From NCBI GenBank assembly GCA_031287815.1, contig JAITSM010000035.1, forward strand, positions 1 to 13,223: a stretch of DNA of 13,223 nt, read 5' to 3'. Position 1 is the first letter of the stretch, and every line of letters starts with the position of its first letter. Source of the DNA: Prevotellaceae bacterium. Its GTDB lineage: Bacteria > Bacteroidota > Bacteroidia > Bacteroidales > UBA932. The position numbers and the translations under genes are program-made. The notes under the pieces were generated by a model. The model searched no databases. It was not told the origin of the DNA and saw nothing but the letters and a program-made list of their open reading frames with translations. Shown piece after piece: positions 1 through 6,941 of this stretch.

Positions 1-168
1 AACGCAGCGGGGGATGTCCCGAACGCGGCGGGGGATGTCCCGAACGCGGCGGGGGATGTCCCGAACGCGGCGGGGGATGTCCCGAACGCAGCGGGGGATG
101 TCCCGAACGCGGCGGGGGATGTCCCGAACGCAGCGGGGGATGTCCCGAACGCGGCGGAGACCCCCCCG
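1..168. repeat. 21-bp GC-rich tandem array (7 full copies plus a partial)
   Basis: Seven head-to-tail 21-bp units start at 1, 22, 43, 64, 85, 106 and 127, and a degenerate eighth starts at 148. The array may extend left of the window. Each unit has the core GGGGATGTCCC followed by GAACGC(A/G)GC. The only variation among the full copies is the A/G at unit position 6 (A in units 1, 5 and 7). The core is a short imperfect palindrome (GGGA-TG-TCCC). Because 21 is a multiple of three and no unit contains a stop, all six frames stay open; the forward frames would read heptads such as MSRTRRG or NAAGDVP. I read it as a non-coding minisatellite. The NAAGDVP frame is open from base 1 to a TAA at 199-201, so it could in principle be the 3' end of an upstream gene. 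Confidence 0.9.
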
Positions 169-189
169 GACGGAAGGGGGAAAGCCCCC
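161..189. repeat. Alternative C-run/G-run hairpins at the array end
   Basis: A run of seven C (161-167) is followed by five G (176-180), four bases AAAG, and five C (185-189). The G run can pair with either C run, giving two mutually exclusive GC hairpins. No T-tract follows, so it is not a standard intrinsic terminator. Confidence 0.5.
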
Positions 190-201
190 AATAAATGGTA
201 A

Positions 202-375
202 ATGAATATATTAAAAACGGCGCACGGCCGTGCGGCCGTGCGTCCCTACCGCCAGCAGCCTTAAACCTGAAACTTTAAACCTGAAACCTGAAACTAAAAA
301 GGCGCCAGCGACTGCCTACTGCTACTGAAAACTGCCTACTAATTCTCCCCCCCTCCATTCTCCATTAAAACAAGG
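202..375. repeat. Intergenic low-complexity region with palindrome and short direct repeats
   Basis: No gene is visible here. It holds a GC palindrome, GCACGGCCGTGC (222-233), with a half-repeat GGCCGTGC (234-241) that continues into GTCCCTACC. It also has repeated AAACCTGAAAC motifs (about 263-295), a GGCGCCA block (301-307), and two exact copies of ACTGCCTACT (311-320 and 331-340). It looks like decayed dispersed intergenic repeats. The GGCGCCA block also occurs in two other intergenic sites of this window. Confidence 0.7.
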
Positions 376-392
376 TTGGCATGAAATTTGCA
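376..392 (+). promoter_or_regulatory. Sigma-54 (RpoN) type -24/-12 promoter
   Basis: TTGGCATG-AAAT-TTGCA matches the RpoN consensus YTGGCACG-N4-TTGCW at every position except one (C to T in the -24 block). The GG (378-379) and GC (390-391) are 12 nt apart as required. The predicted transcription start is about 403, leaving a leader of about 28 nt before the ATG at 431. GAAATTTG (383-390) could also be read as a degenerate Bacteroidetes -7 box (TAnnTTTG, one mismatch), so the sigma factor is not settled. Confidence 0.6.
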
Positions 393-430
393 CCATGCAG
401 GATAAAAGTAAAGAAAAGGAGATAAAAATT

Positions 431-1765
431 ATGAAAACAATTAACTTTAACCCCATCCTCTTCGTTGCAGTAGCGGCGATGTTATTTGCCAGCGGCTGCG
501 GAAATACCCGCCCGGCGGCCTCTGCTTACGACGACATTTATTACACGCCGTCGGACAAAGTAGAAATACAGGCCTACAATGCCGAATTGGAGCAGTTGAA
601 AACGAAGACCAACGCTGCAGCGGTCTCGCCGGCGGCTACGACCAGCACGATTGAAAACACAAGCGACGATGTAGTATACGTGAATACCGATACCAATTCG
701 GTATATATCGAAGCCGAGCCGGACAAAACCTATATCATTGCGGATAACGAGGATTCCTACGAACGCCGCCTGAAGATGTTCGACGATCCGAGATACACCG
801 TAACCATCAACATGGAATATAACGACCCCTGGTATTACGGCTCGTTGTACTACCCCTATTATTACCGTCCGTGGCGTTATTACAGCCCCTACTACTATAC
901 ATGGGGGTATTACAACCCTTACTATTACGATTACGGGTACCGCCCCTACTATTATTATGGGTACTACGACCCCTACTACTACCATTATCATCCGTATTAT
1001 TATCATCATAACCATCACCATCGCTACTATGCGCACCACACCAATTCCCGCTATGAGCGTTCCTCCTCGAGCCTTGTTTCTTCTTCGAGGTCGCCGCAGG
1101 GGCGGAATGCCTCGACCGGCAGGGCTTCCACCCGCTCGTCGCAAGCCCGGCAGGTGGCGGGCAGTAGCCGCAGCAATGCTTCCACTACCCGCAGCGCGGT
1201 AAATTCCACCCGCTCCGTAGTAAGCAGGGATGCCACCACCGGCCGTTCGCCGGCGGCTGCAGGGACTACGCGTACCACAGAAACCCGTGCCACCACAGGC
1301 AGGACGCCTGCGCCGACCTCCTCGAACGTCAGCCGCAGCCGGGCAACGCGCAATGTGCAAACCTATACGCGCCCCGAATCCTCCGGCCGCTCGACCTATA
1401 ATGCAGGCGCATCGTCGTCGCGCAGCAGCGCTTCCGGAAACGTAAGCAGCCGGAGCACTACCTCCACGCGCAACAACTACCAAACGCCCGCAAGCGCCAA
1501 TGAAAGCCGCACCCGCTCGTCATCGAATACCAACAGCTACACGCCGCCGGCAAGCAACAGCAGAAGCTCCTCTTCGTCCCGGAGCGGGTCGGTGTCGCGT
1601 TCTTCCAGCCCCTCCCAAAGCACTAATTCTTCCTCCTACCGGAGCAGCGGCAATTCCTCGTCGCGCAGTTCGGGCAGCTCGGGCAGCTCCGGAAGTTCCG
1701 GAAGCGGCAGCTCGCGCAGCTCCGGAAGTTCGGGTGGCAGCTCCCGCAATTCCAGCAGGCGATAA
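431..1765 (+). CDS. Tyr/His-rich and Ser/Arg-rich low-complexity lipoprotein
   Basis: 444-residue protein of unknown function, predicted to be a lipoprotein. Residues 1-23 form a signal peptide ending in the lipobox FASGC, with Cys23 as the lipidated residue. Residues 24-129 are ordinary sequence. Residues about 130-203 are dominated by Tyr, Pro and His, with six PYYY motifs spaced roughly every 7-11 residues and a His-rich end. Residues about 207-444 are almost only Ser, Arg, Thr, Asn and Gly and finish in GSS/RSS repeats, so they are probably disordered. I chose ATG 431 over an in-frame ATG at 395. The signal peptide begins there, GGAG (418-421) lies 9 nt upstream, and the predicted sigma-54 start site falls downstream of 395. 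Lipidation suggests an envelope location. Two outer membrane barrels lie downstream on the same strand. No enzymatic motif is visible, and a structural or adhesive role would be speculation. Confidence 0.85.
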   Translation: MKTINFNPILFVAVAAMLFASGCGNTRPAASAYDDIYYTPSDKVEIQAYNAELEQLKTKTNAAAVSPAATTSTIENTSDDVVYVNTDTNSVYIEAEPDKTYIIADNEDSYERRLKMFDDPRYTVTINMEYNDPWYYGSLYYPYYYRPWRYYSPYYYTWGYYNPYYYDYGYRPYYYYGYYDPYYYHYHPYYYHHNHHHRYYAHHTNSRYERSSSSLVSSSRSPQGRNASTGRASTRSSQARQVAGSSRSNASTTRSAVNSTRSVVSRDATTGRSPAAAGTTRTTETRATTGRTPAPTSSNVSRSRATRNVQTYTRPESSGRSTYNAGASSSRSSASGNVSSRSTTSTRNNYQTPASANESRTRSSSNTNSYTPPASNSRSSSSSRSGSVSRSSSPSQSTNSSSYRSSGNSSSRSSGSSGSSGSSGSGSSRSSGSSGGSSRNSSRR

Positions 1766-1804
1766 GATAATTGATAATTGAAAATAGAACATTGAAAATT
1801 ATAT

Positions 1805-1846
1805 TTACACATTACGTTTAATAAATTACACATTACGTTAAATAAA
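1805..1846 (+). repeat. Two tandem 21-bp copies upstream of the first barrel gene
   Basis: Two adjacent 21-bp copies (1805-1825 and 1826-1846) begin TTACACATTACGTT and differ at one position (T versus A at unit position 15). Each carries a promoter-like block, TACGTTTA or TACGTTAA, that resembles the Bacteroidetes -7 consensus TAnnTTTG without the final G. The pair ends 13 bp before ATG 1860. Whether it forms a promoter is uncertain, but the duplication is clear. Confidence 0.75.
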
Positions 1847-1859
1847 AAAAGAAAGCATT

Positions 1860-3359
1860 ATGAAAAAGAATATATACATATTATTGATTAGCCTTTTCAG
1901 CACCGTCTTTGCCGCAGCCCAGACGACTGCGGAAGCCCTTCTTTTTTCGCAAAACATTTATGAAGGAACGGCGCGTTTTCAGGGAATGGGCGGCGCGTTT
2001 GCTGCATTGGGCGGCGATTTCACTACGTTAAGCATCAACCCTGCCGGCGTGGCGGTGTTCCGTTCTTCGGAATTTTCCTTTACGCCCGAACTGGCGTTTC
2101 TCTCTACTTCGGGAAATTATTTGAATAATCAGAGCTCCGAGCCGAAAGCGCGCGCGGGACTTGGAAACTTCGGCTGGATATCGGCTTTTGATACGCACAA
2201 TTCCAGCGGCGTGGTAGGAGTTAATTTCGGCATAGGATTTAATAAACTGCAAAATAATCCGCAACGCTTTTCGGCCAGCGGGCGCACGGGGAATACTTCG
2301 CTCCCGGCAGCATTAGCTATGGGTTTGAGCAACGACGGAGTGTCTCACAACACATTCGACAATGACGCCACCAATACCGAATGGTTAGCGATGAGAACGA
2401 AGCTCATTTCTTATGTAGAAAACAGGGACGGTTCTTATATCGGCGCTACGGAAAATTTCGACGCTGCCGACCCCGATGACCTTAGCAAGATTTACCAGAT
2501 GGGCGATGTAAACCAGTCGTACTATTGCGACCAGTCGGGGTATGTAGGAGAATACGTATTTAATTTCGGGCTGAATGTGTCGCACCTGTTCTATTTCGGC
2601 ATGACTTTCGGCTTGCAGGATGTTCAGAATGATTTTTACGAAGAATACCTTGAAGCCGCCGTCAATTATGCCGACTTTGATACCACCGGCTATCGTGGGC
2701 TGGGACATGAAACCAATATACGTACCAGCGGCGTGGGCTATAATTTAAAGTTCGGCGCTATTGTGCGCCCGGTGGGCGGCCTGCGGCTGGGCGCTTATAT
2801 CCATACGCCTACCTGGATGTCCCTCCGGAATACCTGGAACGAACGAATGACGTCGGATGTGGGCGGGGCGAAATACGACGAATTCATAGACGGGCATGAC
2901 GACTACCGGCTGACCACCCCCATGAGGTGGGGTATGGGCATTGCCTATACTTTCGGCTCGGTAGCATTGCTGAGCGTCGATTACGAGGGCGTAAATTACC
3001 GGCATACGCGGCTGGCCAACGAGAACGGCGTAACAAGCGCTTACAGGGACGCGAACGAACGTTTGCAAAATGATAACCGGACAACAGCCAATATCCGCAT
3101 CGGCGGGGAGTACAAGATAAATGATTTTGCTATCCGCGCCGGCTACGCCTGGTACCAGAATGCCCGGAAAAATTTTGCGGATACGCAAGTAGGCTCGGTA
3201 GGCTTCGGCTATCGCGGGCGGTTCGTTTCAGTGGATGCAGCCTATTCGTTTGCACCCGGTGTAAAGGAAAATTATGTGCTTTACAACGGTAGCCCCTACG
3301 AAACGTCCCTGAATATATTCATCAGTAAACTGGCGGTAACCGTAGGTTTCCGTTTTTAA
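1860..3359 (+). CDS. FadL/OmpP1-like outer membrane barrel ('hemin receptor' family)
   Basis: 499-residue outer membrane protein. A signal peptide (residues 1-21, ending AAAQ) is followed by the family signature around residues 42-63, GMGGAF...LSINPAG, which marks the N-terminal part of FadL/OmpP1/TodX-like transporters in Bacteroidetes. The rest alternates beta-strand-like aromatic and polar stretches. It ends VTVGFRF, and a terminal Phe is typical of barrels inserted by the BAM machinery. FadL relatives move hydrophobic compounds across the outer membrane. Bacteroidetes members are often labelled hemin receptors, but the substrate cannot be read from sequence. ATG 1860 follows an A-rich leader (GAAAGCATT), normal for this phylum. 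It lies 94 bp after the lipoprotein gene and 113 bp before a paralogue, so the three may share transcription. Confidence 0.88.
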   Translation: MKKNIYILLISLFSTVFAAAQTTAEALLFSQNIYEGTARFQGMGGAFAALGGDFTTLSINPAGVAVFRSSEFSFTPELAFLSTSGNYLNNQSSEPKARAGLGNFGWISAFDTHNSSGVVGVNFGIGFNKLQNNPQRFSASGRTGNTSLPAALAMGLSNDGVSHNTFDNDATNTEWLAMRTKLISYVENRDGSYIGATENFDAADPDDLSKIYQMGDVNQSYYCDQSGYVGEYVFNFGLNVSHLFYFGMTFGLQDVQNDFYEEYLEAAVNYADFDTTGYRGLGHETNIRTSGVGYNLKFGAIVRPVGGLRLGAYIHTPTWMSLRNTWNERMTSDVGGAKYDEFIDGHDDYRLTTPMRWGMGIAYTFGSVALLSVDYEGVNYRHTRLANENGVTSAYRDANERLQNDNRTTANIRIGGEYKINDFAIRAGYAWYQNARKNFADTQVGSVGFGYRGRFVSVDAAYSFAPGVKENYVLYNGSPYETSLNIFISKLAVTVGFRF

Positions 3360-3414
3360 AAAGAAAAAACCGTTAAAAAAAGTTAAAATAATTTTATTAT
3401 TGATTATTTTTTCA

Positions 3415-3422
3415 TAAATTTG
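3415..3422 (+). promoter_or_regulatory. Bacteroidetes -7 promoter element TAAATTTG
   Basis: TAAATTTG matches the primary-sigma -7 consensus TAnnTTTG exactly. A weak -33 block (TTTT at 3392-3395) lies 19 nt upstream. The element sits 50 bp before ATG 3473 and would let the second barrel gene be transcribed independently of the first. Confidence 0.55.
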
Positions 3423-3472
3423 CGCACAAAATTAGCTTACGGTATACTTAAGAAAAATATGAAATAAAAATT

Positions 3473-4852
3473 ATGAAAAGAATTTTTACCACCCTATTGT
3501 TTGTAAACGCCGCTGGATTATTGTTTGCGCAAACAGCGAATGAAATAGTAAAATTTTCGCAACGGTCAAATTACGGTACCTCGCGCGGTGTAGCCATGGG
3601 AGGAGCGGTAGGAGCGCTTTCTTCCGAATATGCGTCGGTGAATGTAAATCCGGCGGCATTGGGAACGTTCCGCATGGGGCAGGTCTTGCTGACGCCGGAA
3701 GTGGATATAAATAAAACCAATTCCAACGGCGAGCCGGATTCCCGCAATAGTTTTGTGATAAACGGCGCAAGTATTGCTTACAGTTTCGATAACAGCAACG
3801 GGAATTTTAACCGCTTCAACCTGTCGTTCGGCTACAATTTGCACACTAATTTCAACGCGTATTACAGCATACAGGGAACGCCTCAGTCTAACGAATCGCT
3901 AACGGAATACATGATTGGTAGAGCGAATGAGCATTATGCCGGCTACGATGCATGGGCGCGCACCGCACTTTTTATCGATAGGGTAAATAATGTATTTGGT
4001 ATCCGACCCGGTTATGCCCTCCAGAGCCAACAGCAACGTATTACTGCGATAGGCCACACGGGAGAATATTCCTTGGCGTTCGGAACGTCTTACCTTGATA
4101 AATTATATCTGGGCGTTTCGGCGGGGCTGAGCGATTTGCGGTATGAACGGCGGGACGCCTATGACGAAACGGCGTCGTTTAATAATGCGGAACAAAATAC
4201 ATTATATGAAACGGCTTCCTTTATAGACGGGAGAGGCATTGGCGCACGACTGGGGTTATTGTACACGCCGCTGGAAAATTTGATGGTCGGCATAGCGGTA
4301 CAGTCGCCGGTGTTTTATTCGTTATCGGTACGTACGAACGGAGGAATTAACGTTTCCACCGTTTTGGACGACGACAACTACGATTTTACCTTGCGTACGC
4401 CGTGGAGTTTTTCATTTAACGTAGCGTATACACTGAATACGGTAGCTGTTTTTTCCTGCGATTTGGAAGCGGTAACAAATAACCTGATAAAACTGGATGG
4501 CGATTTTTCCGACATGACGCCCGCTGTTACGGATAACCTTCATGCGATTGACGATTATCTGCTATCCGATGCCACCAATGTAGCTATGAACTTCCGCGTG
4601 GGCGGCGAAGTACGCATGAAAGATTTCTTTATTCGCGGCGGGTTTGCCTACCTGAGTGCGCCGACGAGCAGTTTCAAAGGAGTGATTGCCGGTTCCGGCG
4701 GTATAGGCTACCGGTTCGGTTTTGCGTCTGTGGACGCGGCCTACCGCTATTCTACGGCTTCGGAAGAGTACCACACTTATACTAACTCGCCGTTAATAAC
4801 CACCGATTATTTAAAGCATCAAATAATGCTGACTATTTCGTATAGATTCTAA
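3473..4852 (+). CDS. Second FadL/OmpP1-like outer membrane barrel (paralogue)
   Basis: 459-residue outer membrane protein homologous to the preceding barrel. It has a signal peptide (1-20, ending FAQ), then FSQRSNYGTSRG and a variant signature around residues 41-62 (AMGGAVGALS...VNVNPAAL). The C-terminal regions of the two proteins correspond clearly: GGEVRMKDFFIRGG here matches GGEYKINDFAIRAG there, and both share a SVDAAY strand. It ends LTISYRF, again with a terminal Phe. The two genes are tandem duplicates that have diverged strongly, so they may take different ligands. The start at 3473 has an A-rich leader without a strong Shine-Dalgarno sequence. An intrinsic terminator lies 24 bp after the stop codon. 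The substrate is unknown. Confidence 0.87.
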   Translation: MKRIFTTLLFVNAAGLLFAQTANEIVKFSQRSNYGTSRGVAMGGAVGALSSEYASVNVNPAALGTFRMGQVLLTPEVDINKTNSNGEPDSRNSFVINGASIAYSFDNSNGNFNRFNLSFGYNLHTNFNAYYSIQGTPQSNESLTEYMIGRANEHYAGYDAWARTALFIDRVNNVFGIRPGYALQSQQQRITAIGHTGEYSLAFGTSYLDKLYLGVSAGLSDLRYERRDAYDETASFNNAEQNTLYETASFIDGRGIGARLGLLYTPLENLMVGIAVQSPVFYSLSVRTNGGINVSTVLDDDNYDFTLRTPWSFSFNVAYTLNTVAVFSCDLEAVTNNLIKLDGDFSDMTPAVTDNLHAIDDYLLSDATNVAMNFRVGGEVRMKDFFIRGGFAYLSAPTSSFKGVIAGSGGIGYRFGFASVDAAYRYSTASEEYHTYTNSPLITTDYLKHQIMLTISYRF

Positions 4853-4876
4853 AAACCACAAAAAAACCAAGAGTGG

Positions 4877-4916
4877 AATTAAGGGTGCCGGTTCGCCGGC
4901 GCTCTTAATTTTTTTT
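4877..4916 (+). terminator. Intrinsic terminator after the barrel genes
   Basis: A 15-bp stem (AATTAAGGGTGCCGG with CCGGCGCTCTTAATT, two G-U wobbles) closes a TTCG loop and runs straight into a T-tract ending at 4916. On the minus strand the same stem is followed after about 10 nt by a run of T, so it may also stop the converging WbqC transcript. Confidence 0.92.
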
Positions 4917-4917
4917 G

Positions 4918-5025
4918 AGTGAAGGGGGAAGGGTAAAAGGTGAAGGGTGGCTGGCGCCAATTCACTCTTCACCCATCACCCATCACCCATCACTCTTCAC
5001 CCATCACCCTTTCCCCTTAACTTCT
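4918..5025. repeat. Purine/pyrimidine inverted repeat centred on TGGCGCCA
   Basis: The left half is purine-rich (GAAGGGGGAAGGGTAAAAGG, then TGAAGGGTGG). The right half is its approximate reverse complement, built from CACCCAT and CACTCTT microrepeats and ending CACCCTTTCCCCTT. TGGCGCCA (4952-4959) lies between the arms. It sits at the junction of two convergent genes and overlaps the last codons of the WbqC gene. It is probably a dispersed intergenic element. Confidence 0.7.
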
Positions 5026-5635
5026 CCAAACTGTTTGTCCCTTCGTTACACAACAAGTCGAGGATGCTTAAGTTCGGCAGGAAAGAATGGAGGCGGGCAA
5101 AGACTTGGTAGTACGTTTGCGGGAGGAAACTTTCATCAAGGGCAAAGGATATTTTGGGCGTTATGGAGTAGCGGCAGTCGGCAGGATGCCCGGCCGGCGG
5201 GCAGAATTGTGCCGTGTAGCCGATAGCCGTTGTTATACCTGTCAGTTCACAGGCGCTCCGCAGGATTTTTTCGTTCAGGTCAAATAAAAAAGTTTCTTTT
5301 TTTTCGTAGAAAGGGCGGATGTCGTCGGCATAGTAGGCGAAGAAAGGGGAGGAGCGGTACGCCGTTTCAATAGCCCGCCAATGTTGGCGTTGCCAGCCTT
5401 CGGTATAGTCGATGCGTACTTCGCGGATGGGTATTTTCCCGCCATGCCGTTTTACGACGGGAACCGTCAATTGCTGCACGCCGTTGGCTCCTGCAATCCG
5501 GCAGCGGTTGCGATAGGTTTGTTTCACATAATGCTCGTGCTGTTCCAACAAAACCGCAGGCGTGGAAACCAGTTTTGCGTAGTACTGTATGGGCGCCCAG
5601 TAAGCGGTGGATAATTTTACAGGTGCGGCTTCCAA
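4997..5635 (-). CDS. WbqC family protein
   Basis: 212-residue protein of the WbqC-like family, known from polysaccharide and glycan gene clusters but without a firmly established reaction. Recognised by LSTAYWAPIQYYAKL near the N terminus, the KQTYRNRCRIAGANG block at about 38-52, and WQRQHWRAIETAY plus SSPFFAYY at about 81-102. The start is read as TTG at 5635, since no in-frame ATG precedes the conserved LSTAY. It lies 2 nt after the GH3 stop codon, implying translational coupling. The family-like sequence ends around NEGTNSLEKL. The last residues (RGKGDG) and the stop codon come from the intergenic inverted repeat, so the 3' end seems to have been rebuilt by the repeat. The family call is firm; the function is not. 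Confidence 0.85.
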   Translation of the reverse strand: MEAAPVKLSTAYWAPIQYYAKLVSTPAVLLEQHEHYVKQTYRNRCRIAGANGVQQLTVPVVKRHGGKIPIREVRIDYTEGWQRQHWRAIETAYRSSPFFAYYADDIRPFYEKKETFLFDLNEKILRSACELTGITTAIGYTAQFCPPAGHPADCRYSITPKISFALDESFLPQTYYQVFARLHSFLPNLSILDLLCNEGTNSLEKLRGKGDG

Positions 5636-5637
5636 GT

Positions 5638-6747
5638 TTATAGGGCTTGTTTCAGTTGCTGGATACGCCGGTAGGACTCGTCGATACGTTGCGGGGTGAT
5701 TTTACCGGATTTTACCAAAGCGTAAATAGTATCGATGACATTTTGCGTCATGTGCGGTTTGTAAACGCTGCCGTTATTGGAAAGGCAAAGAATATCCACG
5801 CCGGCATTGATTGCCTTTTCCAAAGCCACTTCCAGTGGAAACAGGTCGGCAATGGCGCCCATCGCCAAATCGTCGGAGATAATCACCCCGTCGAAACCCA
5901 GTTGCCCGCGCAACAGGCCGGTGAGGATTTTCTTCGACATCGTCGCCGGATAATCGGCGTCCAGATGGGCATTGAAAACATGCGAGGTCATAATTAACGA
6001 AATGGCGCCGGTTTCCAACAATCGCCGGTAGGGAACCAGTTCCTGTTCGCTCCATGTGCTGGTTACGTCGGCGCTGCCGGCGTGGGTGTCGTTCATGGAA
6101 CTGCCGTGTCCGGGAAAATGTTTCGGGCAGGAAATAATATTTTTCTTTGCCTGTTCGGCTATCCAGATGCCGGCGTGCTTCGCCACCTTCCCGGGGTCGG
6201 CGGAAAAACTGCGCTCCTTTTGCCCGATGATGGGATTTTCGGGATTGACGTCCACATCCACGCAGGGGGCAAAATTCAGGTTAATGCCCAACTCCGCCAG
6301 CACGCCGGCGGTTTGCGCCGCATAAAAGGCAGTGGTATCGGCATGGTCGATTTTCCCCAAATATTTTGCCGACAGCGTAGGAGGGAAGCCGAAAACGGTT
6401 TTCAGGCGGTTTACTTTCCCGCCTTCCTGGTCAATAGAGACCAGCAGTTTCCCGGACGCGATTTCTTGCAAATCCGCCACCAGCTTTTTCACCTGCGCCG
6501 GCGACTGGATATTGCGCACCGGCGTTTTGGAAGGCACATCATAGTCGAACAAAATGATGCCGCCGACTTTTAAATTTTTCACATCATGATAAATTTCGCT
6601 GTTTTCCACCAGCGTCGTATCGCGGAATCCCACCAGCAGCATTTGGGCGATTTTTTCTTTCAATTCGGCCTCGCCGGATTGCGAACAGCCTTGCAGCGCC
6701 ACGCATGCGCCGATAACCGTAAAGAGTAAATGTTTTTTGAATAGCAT
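5638..6747 (-). CDS. GH3 beta-N-acetylhexosaminidase lipoprotein (NagZ-like)
   Basis: 369-residue glycoside hydrolase family 3 enzyme. It is predicted to remove beta-linked N-acetylglucosamine, most likely from peptidoglycan-derived muropeptides. The signal peptide ends in lipobox LQGC (Cys21), so it should be anchored in the envelope, unlike the cytoplasmic NagZ of E. coli. Visible family motifs are SIDQEGGKVNRL (104-115), KHFPGHG (209-215) and SDDLAMGAI (291-299). Asp292 is the expected nucleophile, and Asp220/His222 in NDTH are the likely acid/base pair by analogy with NagZ. The length fits a single-domain NagZ-type enzyme without the C-terminal beta-lactamase-like domain of longer Bacteroidetes GH3 proteins. 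It is first in a two-gene unit with the WbqC gene. Its own promoter lies just upstream. Confidence 0.92.
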   Translation of the reverse strand: MLFKKHLLFTVIGACVALQGCSQSGEAELKEKIAQMLLVGFRDTTLVENSEIYHDVKNLKVGGIILFDYDVPSKTPVRNIQSPAQVKKLVADLQEIASGKLLVSIDQEGGKVNRLKTVFGFPPTLSAKYLGKIDHADTTAFYAAQTAGVLAELGINLNFAPCVDVDVNPENPIIGQKERSFSADPGKVAKHAGIWIAEQAKKNIISCPKHFPGHGSSMNDTHAGSADVTSTWSEQELVPYRRLLETGAISLIMTSHVFNAHLDADYPATMSKKILTGLLRGQLGFDGVIISDDLAMGAIADLFPLEVALEKAINAGVDILCLSNNGSVYKPHMTQNVIDTIYALVKSGKITPQRIDESYRRIQQLKQAL

Positions 6748-6767
6748 AGTTCGTTTTTTTAGGGAAG

Positions 6768-6775
6768 CAAATATA
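6768..6775 (-). promoter_or_regulatory. Bacteroidetes -7 promoter element TATATTTG for the GH3 gene
   Basis: Read on the minus strand, 6775 to 6768 is TATATTTG, an exact TAnnTTTG match 20 bp upstream of ATG 6747. A partial -33 block (TTTC at 6797-6794) lies 18 nt further upstream. The 5' leader would be about 15 nt. Confidence 0.65.
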
Positions 6776-6794
6776 GCTATTTTTTTTGAATGGG

Positions 6795-6833
6795 AAACCT
6801 CCCCCAGCCCCTCTGAAGCAGGGGAGAGGGTTT
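6795..6833. repeat. AAACC...GGTTT intergenic inverted repeat
   Basis: AAACCTCCCCC (6795-6805) and GGGGAGAGGGTTT (6821-6833) are imperfect inverted arms. The inner part can also pair as CCCCT...AGGGG around CTGAAGC. It lies directly upstream of the GH3 promoter and resembles a dispersed G/C-run repeat. Confidence 0.65.
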
Positions 6834-6941
6834 CAGCAGGCAGTTTTCAGTACTCATTTTGTTCATGGCTGTATTGGTTTTTGTTTATAACTTATTACTG
6901 TTGCCTACCTTATAGCTTCTTCATGTGTGGTGTTGCTGCCA

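Noticed and set aside
395..430. Upstream start for the lipoprotein at ATG 395
   Set aside because: It adds a charged 12-residue extension before the signal peptide and lies upstream of the predicted sigma-54 start site; ATG 431 has a GGAG at proper spacing.
482..1483. 333-codon open frame on the minus strand across the lipoprotein gene
   Set aside because: It is the antisense shadow of a Ser/Arg/Tyr low-complexity gene. It has no domain and its composition is explained by the sense strand.
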